64,000 nucleotides of DNA from Arachis hypogaea. Taxonomy: Eukaryota > Streptophyta > Magnoliopsida > Fabales > Fabaceae. The stretch is from the NCBI RefSeq assembly GCF_003086295.3, contig NC_092054.1, positions 52,249,353 through 52,313,352 on the forward strand. The letters are read 5' to 3'. Made by a program: the position numbers and the translations under genes. This document shows, one piece after another, positions 56,375 to 64,000 of the stretch. How positions within the stretch are numbered: position 1 is the stretch's first letter; the number at the start of each line of letters is the position of its first letter. The notes beneath the pieces were generated by a model. It was not told the origin of the DNA, ran no database searches, and saw only the letters and a list, made by a program, of their open reading frames with translations.

Positions 56375-56950
56375 TCAAACCGAGTTCAAAACTTTACAAG
56401 CCCCTTTAAATTGATTCCCCACCCCAAATGTGATACTCCTCCCAATAGCACACTACAATCTGACAATCTCCGTCGTCACATTATCCGAAGCAACTCCTTA
56501 CATTAGAAGAAAACAAAATTAAAAATCACATAGTTTGTTAGGTAATGATAATCTTGATAAGATATATTTTGCTTCAATTTTATTATTTTAATTTTCAGTA
56601 TTGCAAATTGAGATGCTCTGATCAAAGACAAGTTTACAAAGAGAACCATAACAATCCCAACTCAAGTAGAATACACAACAATTTCCAACACAAAGTCATC
56701 TGGCTGATTGCAAATATCTCATTACCTTTACAAGCTTGTTCATCATGGCAGTTTTCCATATACAAAAGCGGAAAAATACATGATTGTAGACTACACAGAT
56801 CAGATCAGATCAAACATCACTGACCCTCAAGTATAAAGATCCTATGAAATTTATCGATATAATGAGGGTTTATGCCTAAACTTCTGCGCTATTATCAAAC
56901 ATGTCTTGAAGCAAACTCTAAATGTTAGTTGTTTCCTGCATATTATGGTG
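56375..56950 (-). other. 3' flank and probable 3' UTR of the VAP gene
   Basis: No separate gene. A polyadenylation site could not be fixed. Confidence 0.4.
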
Positions 56951-59900
56951 TCAACAGTGAAGGTGGTATCCCAAGAACACACAGACAAGCGCCACCATAC
57001 AGACATAGAGAAATGGAAACCCGACTTGAACCTTTCTTGGACCTCTCTTGGTAACCTCTGCCTGAAAATATAAAACAAGGCAGCCTTACAATCAAGAAAT
57101 GAGGCTTTCTTAAGTTTTACAAGAGGATCATCAGACACCAAAATGAGGAAATGGTAGAAAGTAGAAATTACGCTCAAGTTCATGTCACAAATAATTCGAA
57201 TGTAGCAGCCAGTATATCTTATACGCACAAACTTCAAGTAAGAAAAAGGAGAACTACTATCAACAAATGACAAAAAACAAATGATAGAGAGGATATATAC
57301 CTGACCAGTGACAAGTATTTTCTTTTGATTTCCTTATTAAATAGTACTTTAGTTACTAGAATTATGATGGATTTGCTTTACATAAACAATTTCAGGAATT
57401 ATGGTAAGAACCAATGAGCCATGGCTGCAACATTTTACTAGTGAAACCAGTAAGTGATTTTCAACTTTCAAGCTTACCAGCTTTTCTTGCAAGATTTTTG
57501 TTTCTTGATAGTTTAGCCTCCTCTCCTCTGTTAACTTCGATATTGTTACTGCAGACTGCAAAGGAGGCAGAAACTTGATCATCACTTCAATTAAATAAAT
57601 ATAAATATGGATAGCATAAAACTCAAGAACCGCTATAACAACCACCTTCCTTAGCGAAGGAATGCATGACTACCAACCATGATTGCTTCATTGCTATTGT
57701 TATAACACAGGTAAACTGAAAAAGATTTTTTGCAGAGATATTTGAGCATAGGTAATATCATGGGCTTACAACTATTCAAATATAAGGAAGTTAAGTCTGT
57801 TAATACAGTTCTACCCTATGGTGGACCTTAATCAAGATACATAACAAACATAACCCCCCCCCCCCCCCATACTAAATAAAAACAAGTGTGTAACCTACCA
57901 CACTAAACTGGAAAGGCACTAAATAAACATTTGGAACCTCCCAAATGGAAAGAGAAGCCCAAAAAGAGTGGTAAGAGGAGGAATTAATAACTAGTTTCTT
58001 TATCTGGTTGCCAGCGAAATTCATATTTGCTTCAACATGCAAGCCTACTACTGGATTGTCATGTCGGAAAGTAGATAGAAAAATTTCATTATATAATGGT
58101 AGAATGCCTCACCTCATTTAGTTTTGACTCAAGTCCATCTAGTTTTAGCTTCATCTCTTCAATAGCTTTCACTAATTTCAGCTCCTCTATTCCCTTCACA
58201 ACTTTTAACTCTGATTCTTTTTCTGGCTTCAATTCCTTTACATTCTTTACTGTTTCCAACTCCAAATCTTTTGACAGTTTTAGCTCGGATTCTTTTTCTG
58301 GCTTCAGTTCCTCTACATCCATTACAGATTTCAACTCCTGATCCTTTGACAATAACCGTGCTTCCTTTTCTAGCTTTGGTTCCTCTATATTGTTTATTTT
58401 GTTTAAATCCAGAGCTTTTGACACCTTTAATTCTGCTTTCTCTGGCTTCATTCCCTCTACATCCTTGACAATGTTCAGCTTCTCATCTTTTGACACTTTT
58501 AATACTGCTGATTCTTCTGGCATCTCTACATCCTTCATAGTTTTCACCTCTATATGCTGTGTTGGCTTAAAATCCTGATCCTCTTCAAGCTTTAGTAACT
58601 CTTTGAAAATGTGATGATCTGGATTCTTAAGAGCCTACATATTCAACAAAAAACACTAACAAGTATGAATTGGAATTTTAAAATTGATAATCCATATACA
58701 TGCACAAAGAGTAACAATATGATAATAGAGTGAACATGTTATAAATTGATTAGAGTAAGGACTAGAGGAAACAAGGAAGGTGAAGAAAGGTCTAAAACAG
58801 CCTTAACTGTATGTTATGCAACTGCATGATATATAATTGATAATGTACTTTTCAGATTGGAAGGAAACAATACATAGATAAAAACTAACAAATCCATACA
58901 ATATGTAATGACTAATGAGAAAAATCAATTATCTTTCTTCAAGGACTTGAAATCTTCACGAGAGAGAAAGAGATGGGTAAAAGGAAATAACATAGACCCA
59001 AACATCAGTTAATCAGTTAAGTATTCTCTAACCATGGGTTCTGGGGATTGGATTTCATCGGTAGTATGTTTCTGAAACTTTTCATGATCAAGCCCATTCT
59101 TGAAGTCTCCAGTAATAGGAAAGAATTCTGGTGAATTGGGTTTGCTGGTCAGGGATACTTTCAGTTTATTTTCTTCAATGTATCTGCTTCCATCTTTGAC
59201 AAACTTTATTGTGAAACAGGAGTCAGAAATATGAAAATTTAGAAATTATGATAAAATCTATCAGAGTAGATATCAAGCCTAAGCCTAACTAATATCCGTT
59301 ATCCGTACCAAGCTGGAAGTAACATCATCACTAGTTGTTTCAGAAGAAACCATTGTGCTTTGGATTAAGAACTTGTCCCTGCACTCCATATCTAAAGGTG
59401 CTGACCGTTGAGCTTGCATTGTAACTGTTTGATGCAAAAGTATAAACAGTAAATATTCAACTTGGGGGAAGTGATACACAGAATAAATTATCAAATCTGC
59501 AAAATTCATTACCCACTGATAGTTATTGGAAAATGGATATTTCTCAAAAACAAAGTGTTGAGGTTAAATTCTTTGTTCAGAAACTGCTGGCTACCAAGCA
59601 AGATTATGTTTGGACCACAACAATTTATAGTCGAAATGCTATTATATGTAATCAAAGAAAACTGTAAACACAAAACATAACCCTATTTGATTCTAGCATA
59701 ATGTGCTCAATTCAGGTCCACTTAGCATCTATGCAAAAATTTTCCACCAGAATGACTATACTTGCAAGACAGCATTAAATTTGAAGATGAATTCAGGTGA
59801 GAAAATTACAAGCAGCCCCCTCCAATACCAACCAGAACAATAAATACTATTATTGAATCCCCCTTACAAGTCACATAAAATCCACTTACACTGACTTAGC

Positions 59901-60676
59901 ATGGCAAAACAAGTCAAAGGGTTTAAAGGAAAAATAACAAACAAAAACAAAAGACAGATTACCAATGAATTCACAAGTAGCTTTAGGTGAAAGAACGCCA
60001 ACATTAGGCCGCACTGAATATTTCTTAGGGGAAGTTGTCTTCACCTGAAAATAATAGACCAAATCAAAAAATTATTTCTTCATCATTCAATGCCAATAGT
60101 GCCAAGGAGTGTGGATCAAAGGAACTTGCTCAGACCTTGAAAGCAACACAGTGGTTGGTGATATTAGTCAACTGAACCGAGCATGAACTTTGCTTCTTCA
60201 ATTCAACTATGAATTCCAAAAATTAGAATAAAATTAAAAATAGGAAAACAAATTGCCGTATCAGACAATTGATAGCACATGCACAAAAATGAAAACGAAA
60301 TGAACTATTATTACAGCAAAATCATGAACTTAATTAGCTATATTTGAATGGAAAGACAGGCAGATACGTCAAACTCTAATCACAGACACACAGCATGCAT
60401 TCTTTGACCAATTTCGAGAGGGAAAAAAATTATCTTCCCCTTAATTTTTTTTTCCCAATTTTTTTTTTTTATCTTATTTTATTTTTCAACAAAAGTCCTG
60501 GTAAGTAGTAAGATTTTGATTATAAACTATTTTAGACATGAAAATAAATTAAATGAAACTACAAGCATCGTTCGCATCAAGCATAAATCCCAATACAGTT
60601 TGTATCATAGAGAATTTCACTCACATATGAACTTGAGTTCCTTGGGTTCGATTTCGAGAAGATGCACCTTGCTCAT
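56951..60676 (-). CDS. VAP27-like MSP-domain ER protein, 8 exons (apparent frameshift in exon 5)
   Basis: VAP proteins are ER-anchored adaptors that recruit FFAT-motif partners to membrane contact sites. Exons by GT/AG sites and phase: 60625-60676, 60136-60206, 59963-60044, 59309-59424, 59033-59205, 58113-58634, 57478-57555, 56951-57061. Start MSKVHLLEIEPKELKF; then FELKKQSSCSVQLTN, the VAP signature VKTTSPKKYSVRPN and MQAQRSAPLDMECRDKFLIQS complete the MSP domain. Exon 6 adds 174 residues with repeated ELKPEKESELK-type units. Exon 7 is a coiled coil (ISKLTEERRLNYQETK) and exon 8 ends in a membrane helix (FPFLYVCMVALVCVFLGYHL). Exon 5 is 173 nt; the frame breaks at an A5 run (59159-59163), where one more A would restore it. 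Either the allele is truncated after KLK or the run is misread. Confidence 0.88.
57854..57868 (+). repeat. Poly-C run in VAP intron 6
   Basis: Fifteen consecutive C residues, intronic; its length is prone to sequencing error. Confidence 0.8.
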
Positions 60677-61200
60677 GATTACACCGAAGGACTGTAGTAC
60701 TCCCAAAACAGAAAAATAAAATAAAATAAAATCGAGATCAAGCAACACCTAAAACGACAGCGTTTCACCGAAATCGTTCACTTCGAGGAAGAAGAAGAAG
60801 AAGAAGAAGAAGAAGAAGAAGAAGAAGAAGAAGAAGAAGAAAAGAAGACGAGGTTGGAACGAGTCAAGTAGTCGCAGCTCAGCGAGTCAACTCAACTGAA
60901 CTCGTCCTCTGTAATAAAAATAAAAATTAAAACAATCTAGATTATTCGATGAACTTAAAGTTCTCAAAATTCAGCGGTATAAAAGTTTTTAAGTTAAGCA
61001 TTGATATAGAGAAGCAAGAAGCGTAGCACTCACCCGATTCGCAGAGGAAAGAAGAATGAAACTGAAGTAGCTCTAGGAAATTAAAACAAGTAGTGAGTAT
61101 TTGTTTAACGAAGAATCATGGTTATCAAACGAGAGAATTAAGAAGTGTGATCTTCTTCCTCTTAATGGTGGAGTGAGCTACATAGACTGAGAGAAATTAA
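60625..61200 (-). promoter_or_regulatory. VAP 5' UTR with leader intron and TTC repeat
   Basis: Minus strand: a donor GTGAGT after CGAATCGG (61034/61033) and an acceptor TTTTATTACAG before AGGACGAG (60909/60908) define a leader intron 60909-61033. The second exon carries a (TTC)n run (60787-60847 on the plus strand as GAA) about 110 bases before the ATG. The transcription start was not located. Confidence 0.5.
60787..60847 (+). repeat. (GAA)n microsatellite
   Basis: About 18-20 uninterrupted GAA units, in the 5' UTR of the VAP gene on the opposite strand. Confidence 0.9.
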
Positions 61201-61235
61201 TTAATGGTGCCGTGTTTGTTGAATTAATAATTAAC

Positions 61236-61274
<39 letters not shown>
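61236..61274 (+). repeat. (AAT)n microsatellite
   Basis: About 13 AAT units upstream of the VAP gene. Confidence 0.9.
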
Positions 61275-61275
<1 letters not shown>

Positions 61276-63252
61276 GGGCAAGAAAGAAGGATCCGTCGTC
61301 CCAGTGTAAAATAAGAACGCTTTTTCTGATTTATAATTTTTAAAAGTAATAATTATATTCGGGAAAAATGGATTATATATTTATGGTGAGAAGGGGGGCG
61401 CACGTAGCAAAGCAAGAGGAAAGGGACGTTGTGAAAGGCATGGGTTGTACCGGCAATTTACCGACACGGAGCCAGTTTTGTTGGTTTTCTTTACTTTACA
61501 GTTTACACGGCTCGGCGCACTCGCTTAACAACCAACTAGGCAATTACCTTAATATTGCAAATTTGTATAATATTATTCATCCGTAGGTGTTGTGCATCCC
61601 CTAACTTTTATGCCTTGTAAATAATTACTTTTAATGTTAGGGTTTCAATCACCTAATTTAGCTAATAAATGATCCAAAGAAACGAATTGGATACTTTCTT
61701 TTTAATGGATAATGTCACTTTTTTTTATATATTATTTTTATATTTAAATTATTTTTTATTTTTATGAATTCTCTTTCTTCGTTAATATATTATATATATA
61801 CACTAAATATCAATTATCAAATCAGTTATTTGTATAAAATATATATTAAAAATATAATAATATATGTATCTACATAAATATATGATGATAAGAATTAAGG
61901 TAATTTTTTCTTTAACAAAGATCAAGATAATTTTAAAAGGATAATTTTAATATGTCTATATTATTGTGATTACGATAATAATATTTTAAAAAGTGTTACT
62001 AAAATTAAAATATATTTTTTTATTATATACCAATATCTTTTAAAAAGTATTACAAAATATAAAAAAAAATATAACTTTAGTTTTAGCAATACTTATATAA
62101 CTATTATAATCATAATAAATATAGACATTCTAAAATTCACTTTTTAAAAAGTATTTTATTTGTTGGTCTTATTTATTGGGGATTAAGATAGGTAAGATTA
62201 TGCAATTAATCAAATCTTGACATGTAGCATGTTTGCTTTGAGAAAAGAAGAGTTTAACTACAATAATTAAGATAAATACAGTAAATTAGATGGTAAATTT
62301 TTTAAATGAATAAACAAACACTAATTATCAATTTTAGTAAATTAGTAAATAATTGCCAAATTTCAAAAAATAATACAATAATTAAAAAAATAGGATAAAA
62401 AATTAAAAAATTCAGTGTCTCAATAATAGAAATTATAGCTCCCTGTTACAAAAAAAAAAATTATAGTTTCCTAAAGTGAAGATGAAGAACTAGAATTTCT
62501 TCTGTTGTTGCTGGATAAGTATTGGAAGCCACTTGCCTCTAGTTTTTTTGTGAGGAGGTGTTGCCAGAGTTTGTTTTCGAGAGAGTATTTAAGGAGGATC
62601 TCGTCAACAGTGAATGTATGTCTTGTCAAAGGCTGACAATCTAGCACAACAACAATTTACTTTAATATAATCTTTATTAATATTTTTGTTACACGATTCT
62701 CATCATAATCATCTACACCAGATGTCAGTTAATCACTCGTAGATTAGCATCTAATCACCATTAGCTATTGCAATCTTGGCCACAAGAGATCCACCCATTT
62801 TAAAATAATAATATTAAGTGAATAGGCATCCTTTTTTTCATTTGAGTACAAATCGATAATATTACGGTGCATCGTATCTTTTCAACGAAGAGTGAAAATT
62901 ATCATTTTTTACCAAACAAAAAATTTAAACCCTTTTCATAAATCAAAAAGCAAGAATTCAAAGAAAAACACTCTTTGAAATTTGAAAATAGTAAAGGCAT
63001 AAAAGAAGCCAACAAAAAAGAAATTAACTACTATAGACAAGCTCTAGAAAGAAGATGTCCTCGATGAGAAATGGATCAGGAAGAAAGGTGGATTGATGGA
63101 AAAAAAAAATCAAAGTAGAACACATTCTAATGTTTGAAAATGGAAAAAGCAGAGAAGAAGTCAATAGAAAAAAATTGGTGATAAAAAAAAAGTTTTGGAG
63201 GTGAAAAGGTTTCTGATAAGAGTAGTAAGGTTGATGATGCAAAAAATGAAAT
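61275..63252. other. AT-rich intergenic region
   Basis: Nearly 2 kb with no credible gene; AT-rich from 61700 to 62450. The frames at 61368-61586 and 63024-63242 show no family features. Confidence 0.4.
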
Positions 63253-63469
63253 TGTAGAATGCAGAGAGAAGAACAGAGAATAAGTGAATTGAGAGAAAAT
63301 CAGAATTAACTATCATGTATTGAACTCACTTCTTTATGTACACGGCATTGCTATTTATAGATGCATAAAGACATATTAAGTAACTGAATTCTGTAACAGA
63401 ATTTCAGTTATTGACTCAGTTACACATCGTTAACCAAAATCTGTAGCTTCTTGATCTTGATTCTTGACA
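63253..63469 (-). repeat. Ty1/copia 3' LTR (probable)
   Basis: Minus strand from TGTCAAGAATCAAG (63469) to CTACA (63253), about 217 bp. It is preceded by the purine-rich tract TTTGAGGAGGGT, typical for copia, and contains CTATAAATAG near 63351-63362. The outer end is inferred from terminal bases only. Confidence 0.55.
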
Positions 63470-63484
63470 ACCCTCCTCAAACTA

Positions 63485-64000
63485 AGTGTAGGGGATGAAC
63501 AAACACGAAGTTTGCCACAAAATTTGAAAAAGAGAGTCATCGATAGTGGCTTGGTAAATATGTCAGCCACCTAATCTGAGGATCGAATATTAGTGACAAA
63601 TAGTTTCTTTTGTGTAATTTGGTCCCTCATAAAGTGAAGATCTAGCTCGAAATGCTTAGATTTGCTGTGTAAAATTCGATTTGCAGCAAGAAGGCAAGCA
63701 CTTTGATTGTCACAATAGAGAGTTGGAGCTGTGGTGAGAGAGATATGTAACTCGTGAAGCAGATTTTGTGTCCAAATGACTTCAGATTGAGCTACAGCAA
63801 TTGCACGAAACTCAGCTTCTGTGCTTGATCGGCTAACGGCACGTTGCTTGTTGCTTTTCCATGCAATCAAGTTTGTTTCTAGGTAGACACAATATCCAGT
63901 AACACTTTTTCTATCATCAGCATCTGCTCCCCAATCAGCATCTGAGTGCTCTCCAATGATTGACAGTGGAATTATGCATATATTGACAAATCTTGCTAAC
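63485..64000 (-). pseudogene. Ty1/copia RNase H C-terminus (runs off window)
   Basis: Minus-strand end of a copia polyprotein: DADWGADADDRKSVTGYCV, LIAWKSNKQRAVSRSSTEAE (SSTEAE signature), LYCDNQSACLLAAN, SKHFELDLHFMRD. A TAG at 63571-63573 replaces the Gln of the usual QVADIFTKPL motif, after which the frame continues. The rest of the element lies beyond 64000. Confidence 0.85.

Noticed and set aside
57854..57868. Poly-C run as a possible functional G-quadruplex
   Set aside because: A single homopolymer in an intron; more likely an unstable run or sequencing artefact.
61368..61586. 72-codon plus-strand frame upstream of the VAP gene
   Set aside because: No start context, domain or splice support; short and composition-neutral.

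Overview
The window reads as nuclear DNA of a legume, most likely Arachis (peanut or a wild relative). That rests on retrotransposon hallmarks I recognise (LTRs opening TGATGAGCGGATAATTTATA, AAGTTTGGTGTTG before the 3' LTR, arrays of GGCGTTTAACGCC) and on plant-type split genes; no search was possible. About 55 kb is transposons nested inside one another, followed at the right by one ordinary plant gene and the edge of a Ty1/copia element.

Layout. Positions 1-13072 are a forward compound of related Ty3/gypsy pieces: internal region A (5' end outside the window), LTR 6619-8174, shrunken internal region B, LTR 11527-13072. Region A lacks RT, RNase H and integrase but keeps an open 382-codon extra ORF. 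A reverse LTR fragment (13073-13653) follows. The oldest host is a Tat-type gypsy element, split into 13654-14821 and 54021-55073, with gag, zinc-knuckle and protease remnants and an LTR at 54640-55073. Its gag is cut by a reverse-strand gypsy element (14822-54020, target duplication ATAGT) carrying gag, protease, RT, RNase H, integrase and the extra ORF. One LTR of that element is cut by a second reverse-strand LTR element (15700-34009, duplication CTCCT) that has no recognisable pol and one orphan proline/tyrosine-rich ORF. That ORF is cut by a forward gypsy element (20384-30606, duplication GTTCT) without integrase. The other LTR is cut by a 7.9-kb PIF/Harbinger DNA transposon (45512-53422, duplication TTA) with a three-exon DDE transposase, a Myb/SANT-like protein and an antisense GRF-zinc-finger protein with a C-terminal membrane segment; each has one in-frame TAG.

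The gene at 56951-60676 (minus strand, 8 coding exons and a leader intron) encodes a VAP27/MSP-domain ER protein. It has an unusual repeat-rich exon 6 and an apparent one-base frameshift in exon 5. A probable MITE (55878-56366) lies downstream of it. Positions 63253-64000 hold a copia LTR and RNase H fragment.

The elements are parasitic layers rather than a cooperating operon. The most interesting shared structure is a small hairpin with an RGGA-like loop followed by TTTAAGTxTGG. It occurs twice per element, before the extra ORF or inside the 3' region and again directly before the 3' LTR. Stem sequences differ between copies while pairing is kept, across two LTR families.
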